Shown: positions 27,156 to 36,323, numbered from the stretch's first letter. The stretch is 64,000 nucleotides of DNA from Palsa-506 sp963836355 (GCA_963836355.1 CAWIJO010000002.1:868001-932000), one strand, 5' to 3'. Translations and numbers: made by a program. The notes: generated by a model from the letters alone, not told the origin.

Positions 27156-28766
27156 CTATCCGGGGGTGGTGCTGCCGGGCCAGCCTGGTTTGCGCAGCAC
27201 GAATTTCTGGATCTTGCCAGTGGATGTTTTCGGCAGGTCTGTCGTGATGTCAACATCGCGGGGGGCCTTGTAGCTGGCGATCTTGGTGCGCACGTGCGCG
27301 ATCAGCTCCTGCGCCGTTGCTTGCTGACCGGCCCGGAGCACCACGAACGCTTTCGGGCGCTCGCCCCATTTTTCGTCGGGCACGCCGACGACCGCCGCCT
27401 CGAGTACCGCAGGATGGCTCATCAGCGCCTGCTCCACCTCGATGGTGGAAATATTTTCTCCGCCGGAGATAACGACGTCCTTGGAGCGGTCACGCAGCTC
27501 GATATACCCGTCAGGATGCATAACGCCGAGATCCCCGCTGTGGAACCAGCCGCCGCGGAACGCCTCGTCGGTGGCCTCCGGATCAAGGTAGTAGCCGGTC
27601 ATGACGTTGTTGCCGCGCATGACGATCTCGCCCATCGTGGCGCCGTCGGCCGGGACATCGGCCATCTCGGCGTCCACCACGCGCACGCCATCGGCCTGGA
27701 TCATGCAGACACCCTGGCGCGACTGCAGCACGGCTCGCTCCTCGGCTGGCAGCCCGGCCCACTCAGGCTGGAACTGGCAGTAGGTGTACGGGCCGTAGGT
27801 CTCGGTCAGCCCGTAGACATGCACGATCCGGAAGCCCATGCGTTCCATGTGCGCGATGGTGGTGGGACTGGGCGGCGCGCCGGCCGTGGTGATCAGCACC
27901 GGCCGGGTCAGCTGCCCGGCCTCGGCCGCGTTCAGGATGGTGCTGACCACGGTCGGCGCCGCGTTCAGGTGGGTGATGTCGTGCTCGCGCAGCTGTGCCC
28001 AGATCGCGTCGCCGCGTACCTCGCGCAGGCAGACGTGCGTGCCGCCGATCGCGGTCAGCGCCCATGGCGTGCACCAGCCGTTGCAGTGGAACATCGGCAG
28101 AGTCCACAGATAGACGCTGTTCTCGTCGTGCCGGGAGTGGATGATCTCGCCGAACGAGTTCAGGTAAGCACCCCGGTGGGTGTAGACCACGCCCCGCGGG
28201 CGTCCCGTTGTGCCGGAGGTGTAGTTAATCGCGATGGGAGAAAGCTCGTCCGATACCGACCACGGCAGCGGCTCCCCCGCGCCACGGCCGAGAAATTCCG
28301 GGTAGCTCACCAGCCGCTGCCCGGCGGCCAGCTCTGGGCCGGCTGGCGCCAGCTCAGCATCCTGCGCCACCACTAGCTCAGTCACGCCGTCGTTTGCGGC
28401 AGCCACCGCGGTGGGCAGCAGCGCGGCGTCCGCAACTACGATTTTCGCGCCCGAGTGACTGAGGATGTAGGCCACTTCCTCCGCCGTAAGCCGCGTATTC
28501 ACCGCGACGAGCACCCCGCCCGCCAGCGGAACCGCGTAATGGGCGATGAGCATCTCGGGCAGGTTCGGCATCAGGTAGGCAACCCGGTCGCCCGGCTCGA
28601 CGCCGCTCGCCCGCAGCGCACGGGCCACCCGCATTGCCTCGGCAGCCAGCTCTGCGTAGGTGATCCGCCGCCTGCCGTAAATTACCGCGGTCTTGTCAGG
28701 CCAGACCTGGGCTGACCGTTCCAGGAATGACAGCGGCGACAATGCGGTATGCGAAACCGGTTCCAC
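27156..28766 (-). CDS. AMP-forming acyl-CoA synthetase
   Basis: 536 aa adenylate-forming enzyme activating a medium- or long-chain acid. P-loop-like YTSGTTGRPRGVVYTH, A5 VYGLTETYGPYTY, A8 YIELRDRSKDVVISGGENIS and the C-terminal A10 LPKTSTGKIQKF with the catalytic lysine. GTG start with GGAGG six bases upstream. It heads the run leading to the GNAT-CoA ligase fusion; the A10 lysine is the known target of protein acetylation in this family, so the neighbours may form an enzyme-regulator pair. Confidence 0.92.
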   Translation of the reverse strand: MEPVSHTALSPLSFLERSAQVWPDKTAVIYGRRRITYAELAAEAMRVARALRASGVEPGDRVAYLMPNLPEMLIAHYAVPLAGGVLVAVNTRLTAEEVAYILSHSGAKIVVADAALLPTAVAAANDGVTELVVAQDAELAPAGPELAAGQRLVSYPEFLGRGAGEPLPWSVSDELSPIAINYTSGTTGRPRGVVYTHRGAYLNSFGEIIHSRHDENSVYLWTLPMFHCNGWCTPWALTAIGGTHVCLREVRGDAIWAQLREHDITHLNAAPTVVSTILNAAEAGQLTRPVLITTAGAPPSPTTIAHMERMGFRIVHVYGLTETYGPYTYCQFQPEWAGLPAEERAVLQSRQGVCMIQADGVRVVDAEMADVPADGATMGEIVMRGNNVMTGYYLDPEATDEAFRGGWFHSGDLGVMHPDGYIELRDRSKDVVISGGENISTIEVEQALMSHPAVLEAAVVGVPDEKWGERPKAFVVLRAGQQATAQELIAHVRTKIASYKAPRDVDITTDLPKTSTGKIQKFVLRKPGWPGSTTPG

Positions 28767-28943
28767 ACCAACCTCCAGGGGATGCGCTGATCGTCATCTT
28801 CGCCGCCAGCTCTGCCCTCACGCTCTCGTTGACCCGATTGTTTCTGTTCTCGCCCAGCGTGTCGAGATGCACCGGGCAGCGGGCTGCTCCGGGCCCGGCG
28901 ATCCCGGCTCAACGGGAAGGCCTACCCTGCCCAGCGTGGAGCG

Positions 28944-28973
28944 TTGACGAGGTAATCACCCCGAACCTACGGT
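28944..28973 (+). promoter_or_regulatory. Sigma70-type promoter of the FHA gene
   Basis: TTGACG, 18-bp spacer, TACGGT. The expected start falls just before a GGAGG ribosome site 11 bases ahead of the chosen GTG. Confidence 0.55.
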
Positions 28974-28995
28974 GACGCTGGAGGTATGCGGTTCC

Positions 28996-29745
28996 GTGCT
29001 GCTGATAGTCATGTACGAGAAGCAGACGTGGCGCCTGCGGCCGGGCGAGATGTTCACGTTCGGCCGGGCGCCGACGTCATCGGCGGTGCTGCCATCCGGC
29101 GACCGCGGGCTGTCGCGTCACGCCGGGAGCTTCAGCTACCACCTCGACTCGTGGTGGGTGCGTAACGACAGCGGATCCTCGCTGCTCTACCTGTCCGGCG
29201 ATCTGGGATTCCGGGTCGACCTGCCGCCGGGCATGCGAGCGCCGCTGCAGCAGTGGCATATCAAGGTCCGCCTGCACGGATTCCTTGACGACTACACCCT
29301 GCGGCTGCGCCTGCCCGATCTCGACGAGGAACCCGATGCCCCCGAGAAGCCCGAGGTTCCCGAGCCGGAAATGCGGCCTGCGAAGCGGCGGACCAGGCCG
29401 CAGAGCGTCGTGACGAGCACCCATGACAGCCTCACCCTCAGCGATGGCGACCGGCTGGTGCTGGCCGCCCGGTTCGAGGAATACCTGACCTGGCGTCATG
29501 TCGGCGCGCCCGCACCGCGGAGCGCGGCGGAAACCGCGGAGCGGATCGGCTGGCAGTCACACACGGTGGTCAAGCGCTGCGAGAACATCAGGAATCGCTA
29601 TACCCGCCTCGGCGTTCCCGGACTGCGCGGGCCGCGCGCCCTGGAGGAACTGGTCCGCCTGCTCATGTCCACCGGCACGCTGACCGCCGACGACCTGCGG
29701 CGGCTGCCACCCAGGACCGAGCCGTCCAGCACCGAGCGTGGCTGA
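28996..29745 (+). CDS. FHA domain protein with C-terminal helix-turn-helix-like region
   Basis: 249 aa. Residues ~10-85 form a forkhead-associated phosphothreonine-binding domain (FGRAPTS, LSRHAG, VRNDSGSS at the expected spacing). A Pro/Glu linker (residues ~105-125) leads to a helical region (LVLAARFEEYLTWRH ... SAAETAERIGWQSHTVVKRCENIRNRY) that looks like a winged or HTH DNA-binding module. I chose the GTG after the GGAGG; a GTG eight codons upstream lies within the -10 box. It may read Ser/Thr kinase signals, but no kinase is nearby. Confidence 0.78.
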   Translation: MLLIVMYEKQTWRLRPGEMFTFGRAPTSSAVLPSGDRGLSRHAGSFSYHLDSWWVRNDSGSSLLYLSGDLGFRVDLPPGMRAPLQQWHIKVRLHGFLDDYTLRLRLPDLDEEPDAPEKPEVPEPEMRPAKRRTRPQSVVTSTHDSLTLSDGDRLVLAARFEEYLTWRHVGAPAPRSAAETAERIGWQSHTVVKRCENIRNRYTRLGVPGLRGPRALEELVRLLMSTGTLTADDLRRLPPRTEPSSTERG

Positions 29746-29754
29746 CCCACGGGG

Positions 29755-30336
29755 TCAGCGGCGGTGCGCGACGTCGATCACCAGCCGGGAGTCGCTGCCA
29801 GGGCCGTTCCGGACATGAACGCGGAACGGCAGCCTGGCCCGCACGCCAAGGCCAAGCTCGGTGGATCCCTCGAACGAGCCGGCGCCAGCGAGCTGACGGA
29901 ATGCCCGGAAGCCGGCTACGTCCGCGATATCGCTCCCCGAGGCGGGAAAACCGGCGGCAGCGTTGTCGGCGACGGTGATCTCCAGCTGCGCCCGGCCCCG
30001 CAGCGGGACGAGCCTGCCGCTGCCCTGCGCGTGGACTGCGCGGACGTAACGGACGTGGTAGCCGGGCCTGGCACCGGTGCCCAGGTCGATGACCAGCCGG
30101 TCGAAGCAGGCATGCTCACCTACGCGCACGTCAGCGGCCCGCGCTGTGGACGGGCCGACCGGCCGCGTCGAGCTTTCCGCCCCGGTTCCCCAGTGGCCGG
30201 CGCAGGAAGATGCGTGGCCGAACACCTGCTGGCCGGATACTTGTGAAATCAGTGCTTGCGGGGACGGAGCGCCCATGGCCACGGCCGCGGTCACTCCCAG
30301 CGCTGCGCCTGCCAGCATCGTGATGTTCTTGAACAT
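29755..30336 (-). CDS. Secreted AMIN-like domain protein
   Basis: 193 aa with a signal peptide (residues 1-28, MFKNITMLAGAALGV... then AMGAPSPQA). The mature part has ACFDRLVIDLGTGARPGYHVRYV and a closing RVHVRNGPGSDSRLVIDVAH, the pattern of AMIN-like beta-sandwich domains common in secreted actinobacterial proteins. No lipobox. Role in cell-envelope binding is inferred from the domain only. It converges with the FHA gene, 9 bp apart. Confidence 0.75.
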   Translation of the reverse strand: MFKNITMLAGAALGVTAAVAMGAPSPQALISQVSGQQVFGHASSCAGHWGTGAESSTRPVGPSTARAADVRVGEHACFDRLVIDLGTGARPGYHVRYVRAVHAQGSGRLVPLRGRAQLEITVADNAAAGFPASGSDIADVAGFRAFRQLAGAGSFEGSTELGLGVRARLPFRVHVRNGPGSDSRLVIDVAHRR

Positions 30337-30599
30337 TTCGCGTCTCCCTACTGTGCGGCTGCGGCAGCCCGGATCTGGTGGCCTGGTGCTTGCGCACCGT
30401 CGGCCTGCTGCCTGCCGACGAGAGTGCGTCAGGCCGGCCGCTCAGCTCAAGGGAAGGCCTCCCCATGGTCAGCTCGCGAAGGCGAGGAGAGAACGCTCGC
30501 GCTGGTGACTGAAAAATGACCTCGAACCCAGCGACGGCCAGCCAGAACGGGAATGCCCGGCCAATGACGCGCTGGCCGCGCCGGCCTCGGGACGGGCTC

Positions 30600-31190
30600 T
30601 TAGCCCTGGCCGGCTTCGCGAGCCACGCGCTCCAGCCGGCTTCGGTAGTTCGCCCACCACGCCTGGTCGCCGGGCGCCATGTTGTCGTTACCGTCGCGCA
30701 ACCCCGCCGCCCCGTCGATAAGCTCCCGGACGATATCGGCGTGCCCAGCGTGCCGGTCAGTCTCGGCGATCATGTGCACCAGAATCCGGTGCAGGGTCAC
30801 CTCGCTGCGGTCGTCAGGCCACCACGGCACATGGCCGGCCGAGTCCAGCGCCAGCGCGTCGATTGTCGCGTCAGAGTGCGCCTGCGCCCGGTGGTACAGC
30901 CCGACGATCTGCTCCCGCGACTCATCGGCGGTCGCCCACATGTCCGCGTTGGGCTCGGCGTCTTCCCCGAGCCAGGGCAGCTGCTCGCCGGACGGCCGTC
31001 CGAACGTGTCGCCGAAGTAGCCAAGCTCTACGCTGGCCACATGCTTGACCAGGCCCAGCAGGTTAGTGCCGGTCGGCGTCATCGGGCGGCGGATCTCATA
31101 CTCCGAGAGCCCGTCGAGCTTCCACAGCAGGGCCTCGCGGGCGGCCTGCAGGTATCGGTGCAGGTCTGCTTTCGGATCCGGTCCGGTCAT
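30600..31190 (-). CDS. DinB-family (DUF664) putative metal-dependent enzyme
   Basis: 196 aa four-helix protein. The His triad expected of DinB/mycothiol-dependent enzymes is visible: one in LVKHVASVE near residue 50 and two in the MIAETDRHAGHAD segment. GYFGDTFGRPSGEQLPW is typical of the DUF664 branch. The ATG lacks a ribosome site; a CAGACT box is seven bases upstream, so leaderless expression is possible. A strong hairpin separates it from the phosphoesterase gene upstream. Substrate unknown. Confidence 0.82.
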   Translation of the reverse strand: MTGPDPKADLHRYLQAAREALLWKLDGLSEYEIRRPMTPTGTNLLGLVKHVASVELGYFGDTFGRPSGEQLPWLGEDAEPNADMWATADESREQIVGLYHRAQAHSDATIDALALDSAGHVPWWPDDRSEVTLHRILVHMIAETDRHAGHADIVRELIDGAAGLRDGNDNMAPGDQAWWANYRSRLERVAREAGQG

Positions 31191-31270
31191 GCCGGACAGT
31201 CTGCCAGTTATGAGTTCACCGGTGCGCGCTGGCCGAGCGGCCGGCTGCCTCGCGGACATCGGCTGCGCGG

Positions 31271-31307
31271 GCGGCGGTCCCCGGCGCGGCGCGCCGGGGA
31301 CCGCCGC
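31271..31307. terminator. 16-bp perfect hairpin downstream of the phosphoesterase gene
   Basis: GCGGCGGTCCCCGGCG pairs perfectly with 31292-31307 around a 5-base loop. It lies 34 bp beyond the phosphoesterase stop codon, in the position of a terminator, without a T-tract. Confidence 0.7.
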
Positions 31308-31340
31308 TGGCTAGCTAGCTAACTCAGGCGCCATCCGGCG

Positions 31341-33797
31341 TCAGCCGGAGCTGGCCAGATCGTGCGCCTTGTGCAGCAGGGCCGCGCAGCCAACGAACTG
31401 GCCGACGGCATCGTGGACCGGGGCATTGCCAAAGGCGGCCGCCTCAAGCTCGCCCTTGATCCGGCCTGCCCGCGCGTCCCTGGCTACGTCGAGCTTCCGC
31501 AGCGCCTGGTCGGCCTGCAGGTACGTCGCGTCACCAGTGCTCGAGCTCTCAATCGCGCTCGTCGCGGCCATCAGCGTGTCAGTGCCGAAGGTGCCGACGC
31601 TCGAGTTGAGCTGCTTGTAGCACGCGCCCAGTGCCGAGATACCCGGAGACCGCAGCGCCGCGTTCGGGCTGGCGAGAATCTGCGTGATCACCCTTCCGTC
31701 ATGCTCGTAGTCATCCTTGAGGCCGGCCAGGTATAGCAGGGTCGGCCGGATGTCGGTCTCGTCGATCCAGGTGCCCTTGGTCCCGCTGCGGGGGACAGTG
31801 ACCTGGCCGCTGTTCGGGCCTGCCGAGTTCGGGCCGTCAGCGGCGGCCGTTCCGTCCACGCCGAGGTGCCGGACGCCAGGCCCGGCGATGCCGAAGAAGT
31901 TGGTATCGATCTCCGCGGCATAGTCGCCGTGATTGTAGGCAAAGGCGTTGTTCTGGGTGACGCAGGGACCACTGCACGTCGCGCTGCCCGGGGTGAGGAA
32001 ATAGTCGGGCTTGGCGAACATCGCGAACGTCGGGGTCCTGGCCGGATCCGCGTTCACCATGTGCAGGATCGCCTCTTCGGTCGGGTCGGCGAGGTAATTC
32101 GCGATTGGCTGCGTGGTGCCGGTGTACGGGTTGCTCGCGGTCAGGCCGCTCACGTCCCGCTCCAGCGTTCGCACCGCCGGCGCATCATTGGCCGGATTGC
32201 CGGTGACGTAGAACTCGGGCGCGGAGTCGCTTTCCAGGCTGAACGGCGTGGTGTTGCCCTTCTGGGTGGCGAGCAGGCCGGTGATGTTTCCTGCCAGCTC
32301 GCCGAAGGAACCAGCGGGGTACGTGCACGGCACGTCGGGCGTCACGGTGGTTCCGCTGACCGTGGCACCGTCGCAGTTAGCCGGCGTCGGCTGGATCGCC
32401 CGGCCGACGTTCGCGCCCGCCTCGTGGTCGCCCTCGTCCGAGCTCATCACGAACAGCGTGTTCTTGGCGGTGATCCCGTCCGCCGCGAGGCGCTTGAAGA
32501 ACGCGCCGAACGCCTCGTTGTAGTACTGGGCCTGCGCGACGTAACACGGGTCACCGCTGCCGAGCGCGGCCGGCTGGCCGACGCAGGCGCTGACGCCGGG
32601 AATGTGCTCGTTGCCGTGGATGTCGGCCACGTAGAAGTTCACCACCGGCAGGCCGGCCTCCAGCATGTCGGCGGTGTAAGCGAGCGACTGCGACGCGTTG
32701 ATCGGCCCGAAGCCGGGGAAGCCGGGATAGTTGGTGAGGAAGGCGCCGTTTATCTGGTTCCCGTTCAGGTCGACGAGGTTGCCCGCGGCGTTGGTTACCT
32801 GGAAGCCGTTGTGAGCGAGATTGGGCGTTCCCGCGCCGATCTGCGGCGCGACATAGCGGTGGCCGAACAGGCCCTGGAAGCCGCTGTAGCCGCCTGGCTC
32901 ATCGGGCAGCAGGTCGGATACTGCCGTGGGGCTCGGCGTCGTCTGGCCGAACTTCACGCCGCGGGCCGTCGAGCAGAACTTGCTTCCCTTGGCGCAATGC
33001 ACGCCGATGCCGACGTAGTCCGCTACCTCGGCGTCCTTGAAGGAGTCGGTGTCCGCGGCCAACTGCTGCGCCTCGGGCGAGTTCGCGCCGAAGACCTTGG
33101 GGATGTCGACGGCGGTGTTCTCCAGCACCGTGTTGGCCGTCGAGACCTGCCCGACGTCACAGCCGGCCCGGGTGAACGGAACCCAGGGAGCCGGGGTGAT
33201 CTTGTCCGGGGCGGGCGGCGGCGTCGTGGTGGCCGGGGGTGCCTTGGCGAACACCATCGACGGGTTGGTGTCGTGGCCCGGGTTGGGGGTTCTGGCCGTG
33301 TCGAACACCGGGTCGGTCCAGTAGGCGAAGGAGCCGGCCGGGTCAGTTGTGCCGTCGGCGTTGTAAGCCTGGAAGCTGTTGCTGATCGGCATCCCGTGCC
33401 GGTCGCCGTACAGGCCGGTGGCGGTCGTCAGCAGGTCGTCGGCAGTGTGCGCGATCAGCGGCGTGTGGTTGTTCGACATCAGCGTGCCATTGCTGGTGAA
33501 GAAGTTCAGCAGGAACGGCATCATCTGCAGATCGGAAGGGACGTTCGGGTTATCGCGGAAGAAATGGACATTGTCGAAAGTAAGGTCGACGACGTGCTTG
33601 ACGCCCTTGCCAAGGTGGCATGAGCTGGCGTGCTGAGACTGGACGGCCGCGGCGCGGGCTACAGCCGTTCGCACCGACCCTGCGGCCGGCGAACCGACCC
33701 CGACGACGCAGAGCGCGGCGACGAGCGCCCCGCGTCCGGTGGCGGCGGCGGCCCTGGCCATAAGCCGCCGCGGCCGGCCATTTTGCTGCTGATGCAT
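31341..33797 (-). CDS. Secreted phosphoesterase-like protein (alkaline phosphatase superfamily)
   Basis: 818 aa. Signal peptide about residues 1-50 (RGALVAALCVVGVGSPAAG). The mature part starts HVVDLTFDNVHFFRDNPNVPSDL and carries HTPLIAHTADDLLTTATGLYGDRHG with the presumed Thr nucleophile, SSDEGDHEAG and a HGDYAAEIDTNFFGIAGPGVR metal-binding block. These fit the type I phosphodiesterase/alkaline phosphatase fold. ATG with AGGAGG five bases upstream. The long C-terminal tail (from ~700) is helical. It may release phosphate or cleave phosphodiesters outside the cell; the substrate is unknown. Confidence 0.75.
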   Translation of the reverse strand: MHQQQNGRPRRLMARAAAATGRGALVAALCVVGVGSPAAGSVRTAVARAAAVQSQHASSCHLGKGVKHVVDLTFDNVHFFRDNPNVPSDLQMMPFLLNFFTSNGTLMSNNHTPLIAHTADDLLTTATGLYGDRHGMPISNSFQAYNADGTTDPAGSFAYWTDPVFDTARTPNPGHDTNPSMVFAKAPPATTTPPPAPDKITPAPWVPFTRAGCDVGQVSTANTVLENTAVDIPKVFGANSPEAQQLAADTDSFKDAEVADYVGIGVHCAKGSKFCSTARGVKFGQTTPSPTAVSDLLPDEPGGYSGFQGLFGHRYVAPQIGAGTPNLAHNGFQVTNAAGNLVDLNGNQINGAFLTNYPGFPGFGPINASQSLAYTADMLEAGLPVVNFYVADIHGNEHIPGVSACVGQPAALGSGDPCYVAQAQYYNEAFGAFFKRLAADGITAKNTLFVMSSDEGDHEAGANVGRAIQPTPANCDGATVSGTTVTPDVPCTYPAGSFGELAGNITGLLATQKGNTTPFSLESDSAPEFYVTGNPANDAPAVRTLERDVSGLTASNPYTGTTQPIANYLADPTEEAILHMVNADPARTPTFAMFAKPDYFLTPGSATCSGPCVTQNNAFAYNHGDYAAEIDTNFFGIAGPGVRHLGVDGTAAADGPNSAGPNSGQVTVPRSGTKGTWIDETDIRPTLLYLAGLKDDYEHDGRVITQILASPNAALRSPGISALGACYKQLNSSVGTFGTDTLMAATSAIESSSTGDATYLQADQALRKLDVARDARAGRIKGELEAAAFGNAPVHDAVGQFVGCAALLHKAHDLASSG

Positions 33798-34040
33798 CCG
33801 ATCCTCCTGTTCGGCTGCTTCCGGCCACTTTGCCGGATATCTCAGCCGGTTACGCTAAGGGACTGGACCAAATTCCAGGCGACGGGGAGGCAGCGCAAGA
33901 GCCAATCCTTGCTCCTCCGTCGCGCGCCTTTCAGCCTGACCGCCAGACCCGCAGATCGCAATGCCTAATCCAGGAATGGCAGCAATCAGGCGCACGGCCA
34001 GCGGCCCTGCGCGTAGCCGGCCTGCGGCTAGGATCTGGGC

Positions 34041-34724
34041 GTGGCGGTTGAGGCGATCATCTTCGACTGGGGCGGCACGCTGACACCCTGGCATAGCGTC
34101 GATCACGAGTCGCTGTGGCAGGCAGTCTGCGCCGGTCATTTCCCGGCCGGGCAGGCGGCCGAAGCCGCGATCGCCATCCTGGCCGCCGAGCAGGACATGT
34201 GGCTGCTGTCCGAGCGCGAGCACCGGAGCTCGACCATGAGCCAGGTATTCGAGCGAGCCGGGATCACGCCGACCGACGAGCTGCTGGCGAGCTACACCCG
34301 CGAATGGGAGCCGCACACCTTCACCGACCCCGAGGCTATCGAGGTGCTCACCGGCCTGCGCGAGCGCGGGATCAGGATCGGCGTGCTGTCGAACACGATG
34401 TGGCCGCGGAGCTGGCACGAGGAGGTGTTCCGCCGGGACGGGCTGCTCGGCCTGATCGACGGCGCCGTTTACAGCAGTGAGATCGACTGGGCGAAGCCGC
34501 ACCCGGCGGCCTTCCGGGCCGCGATGGCGGCCATCGGCGTCAGTGATCCCGCTAGCTGCGTCTTCGTCGGCGACCGGCCCTATGACGACGTCCACGGCGC
34601 GAAGAGGGCCGGCATGCGGGCGGTCTTGATCCCGCACAGCGACGTGCCGGCCTACGCGGAGGCCAGGCCTGACGCGATCATCCACCGGCTATCGGACCTG
34701 CCGCAGCTGATCGAGAGCTGGTAG
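34041..34724 (+). CDS. HAD-superfamily hydrolase
   Basis: 227 aa. Motif I FDWGGTLTP (nucleophile Asp, but the second Asp of DxD is Gly, as in several HAD branches), motif II VLSNT, Lys in DWAKPHP, motif IV GDRPYDDVHGAK. IA-type cap between motifs I and II. GTG start six bases after a TAGGAT box with no ribosome site: leaderless. Likely a phosphatase for a small metabolite; substrate unknown. Confidence 0.88.
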   Translation: MAVEAIIFDWGGTLTPWHSVDHESLWQAVCAGHFPAGQAAEAAIAILAAEQDMWLLSEREHRSSTMSQVFERAGITPTDELLASYTREWEPHTFTDPEAIEVLTGLRERGIRIGVLSNTMWPRSWHEEVFRRDGLLGLIDGAVYSSEIDWAKPHPAAFRAAMAAIGVSDPASCVFVGDRPYDDVHGAKRAGMRAVLIPHSDVPAYAEARPDAIIHRLSDLPQLIESW

Positions 34725-34791
34725 CCAGCCGTCTGCGGGCGGCTGACGACTGCGAGCGCCGGCTGACGGCCGGCCGGGCCGCGTTAGCCAG

Positions 34792-35646
34792 CTAAGGCCG
34801 CGTCGGCGGCCGGAAGACGGACAGCGTCACCGCGAGCGTGACCGGTACCGGGCCGGGCAACTGCCGGATCCGCGAGGCGAGCGCCGCTGGCTCCGCGTGC
34901 CAGGCGCTGGGCCCCATCGCGACAAGTGCGCCGACGGCACGGTGGTCGAGCAAGAGCCGCGCCCGGTGCTCGTGCCTGCGGGCTAGCTCGAAGTGCCGGC
35001 CGAGCGTCGCGGCGAGCCGCTCGTCCTTATGCCCGTCGACGGCCAGCAGGCCGAGCGGCCGGGTCAGCTCACCGAGGTGATCAGGCTGCGGCGTGACGAC
35101 GATGAGCAGGCCTGCCGGGTTCAGGATGCGGCGCAGTTCGGTGCCGTTCCGCGGCGCGAATACGTTCAGCACGACGGCGGCGGCGCCGTCGGCAACCGGC
35201 AGCTTGAGCCATGCGTCGCAGGCAACTGCGCCGATCCGCGAATGGGCATGGGCGGCCCGCCGCACCGCGAACTTCGAGATGTCCAGGGCCAGCCCGGCGA
35301 GCCCGGGCAGGCGATCCAGGACGGCAGCGAGATAGTAGCCGGTGCCCGCGCCCACATCCGCCACGCAGCCCGGCGCCGCCCCGGGCGGTGCCACGTCAGC
35401 CGCCACCTTGGCCAGGCGGCCGGCCAGGCTCGCGAAATGGCCGGCCGCCAGGAAATCGGCGCGGGCCCGCACCATCGCCGCAGTGTCGCCGCGTCCGCCG
35501 GTAGCCCCGGCCGGAAGCAGGCTTGCATAGCCTTGCCGCGCGATGTCGAAGGCGTGGCCTGCCTGGCAAAGCAGCGAACCGCCGTCCCGGCCCAGGCCGG
35601 CCCCGCAGTACGGGCAGGCCAGGTACCGGATCACCGCATCGAGCAT
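34792..35646 (-). CDS. 23S rRNA (guanine-N1) methyltransferase RlmA/TlrB type
   Basis: 284 aa. N-terminal zinc finger (CPYCGAGL ... CQAGHAFD, residues ~10-32), then a SAM-binding fold with DVGAGTGYYLAAVL (motif I) and LNVFAPRNGTEL. RlmA enzymes methylate G745/G748 in 23S rRNA helix 35; TlrB relatives give tylosin resistance. I start at the MLDAVIRYL methionine; an upstream ATG would run into the tRNA flank. GAGAAT lies six bases before it, so it may be leaderless. Exact target base not decidable. Confidence 0.87.
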   Translation of the reverse strand: MLDAVIRYLACPYCGAGLGRDGGSLLCQAGHAFDIARQGYASLLPAGATGGRGDTAAMVRARADFLAAGHFASLAGRLAKVAADVAPPGAAPGCVADVGAGTGYYLAAVLDRLPGLAGLALDISKFAVRRAAHAHSRIGAVACDAWLKLPVADGAAAVVLNVFAPRNGTELRRILNPAGLLIVVTPQPDHLGELTRPLGLLAVDGHKDERLAATLGRHFELARRHEHRARLLLDHRAVGALVAMGPSAWHAEPAALASRIRQLPGPVPVTLAVTLSVFRPPTRP

Positions 35647-35702
35647 GCCGTCATTCTCGCCTGGGAAGCCGCGGAGGTCCCTTCTGGTTCTGCTGGTACT
35701 GG

Positions 35703-35775
35703 TGGGGCCGGTGGGATTCGAACCCACACTTGCAGGATCCTAAATCCTGTGCCTCTGCCGTTGGACTACGGCCCC
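35703..35775 (-). tRNA. tRNA, anticodon UAG (Leu by codon), class I with short variable loop, CCA encoded
   Basis: 73 nt cloverleaf: acceptor GGGGCCG/CGGCCCC, anticodon stem CAGGA/TCCTG with loop TTTAGGA (anticodon TAG, codon CUA), 5-base variable loop, T arm GTGGG-TTCGAAT-CCCAC, discriminator A followed by an encoded CCA (35700-35702). The D-stem is weak (three pairs). The codon assignment gives Leu, but bacterial tRNA-Leu normally has a long variable arm, so the charged amino acid is uncertain. It lies between bcp and the rRNA methyltransferase gene, on the same strand. Confidence 0.9.
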
Positions 35776-35852
35776 GCTCCGGGAGGCTGCCGCCGCCAGC
35801 AGCGGCCTCCGCCAGCAGCAGCTTGCGCTAGGCAGCCGCGACTGGCATAGCT

Positions 35853-36323
35853 CTAGACGCCCAGATCCTTGCGCAGCCTCGCGACATGACCGGTTGCCTT
35901 CACTGCGTAGTACGCGTTCTCGATCCGGCCGTCGGCGCCGACCACGAAGGTGGACCTGATCACGCCGATGCTCTTCTTCCCGTACAGCATCTTCTCGCCG
36001 TAGGCGCCGTACGCCTGCAGCACTGCCCGGTCCGGATCGGACAGAAGCGGGAAGGTAAGTCCTTCTTGCTCGGCAAACCTGGCCAGCTTGGCCGGGGTAT
36101 CCGGCGATATTCCGAGCACGGCGAACCCCGCGCCGGACAGGTCATCGCGGCTGTCCCTGAAGTCGCAGGCCTGCTTGGTGCAGCCCGGCGTCATCGCGGC
36201 CGGGTAGAAATAGATGATCACTCGCTGGCCGCGCAGGGCGGAGAGGCTGACCTCGCGGCCGCCGGAATCCGGCAGGGTGAAGTCCGGTGCGAGGTCACCC
36301 GGCGCGAGCCGGTCGTCAGTCAC
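35853..36323 (-). CDS. bcp: Thioredoxin-dependent peroxiredoxin, Bcp/PrxQ type
   Basis: 156 aa. Reduces hydrogen and organic peroxides. LAPDFTLPDSGG, then AAMTPGCTKQACDFRD with the peroxidatic Cys and a resolving Cys five residues later, as in PrxQ; FVVGADGRIENAYYAVKATGH near the end. I use the GTG behind GGGAG rather than the upstream ATG that would add 37 unrelated residues. The thioredoxin-like protein at 49.7-50.7 kb is not adjacent. Confidence 0.93.
   Translation of the reverse strand: MTDDRLAPGDLAPDFTLPDSGGREVSLSALRGQRVIIYFYPAAMTPGCTKQACDFRDSRDDLSGAGFAVLGISPDTPAKLARFAEQEGLTFPLLSDPDRAVLQAYGAYGEKMLYGKKSIGVIRSTFVVGADGRIENAYYAVKATGHVARLRKDLGV

Noticed and set aside
31866..33623. 585-codon plus-strand frame opposite the phosphoesterase
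   Set aside because: Shadow; the minus-strand gene has signal peptide, ribosome site and motifs.
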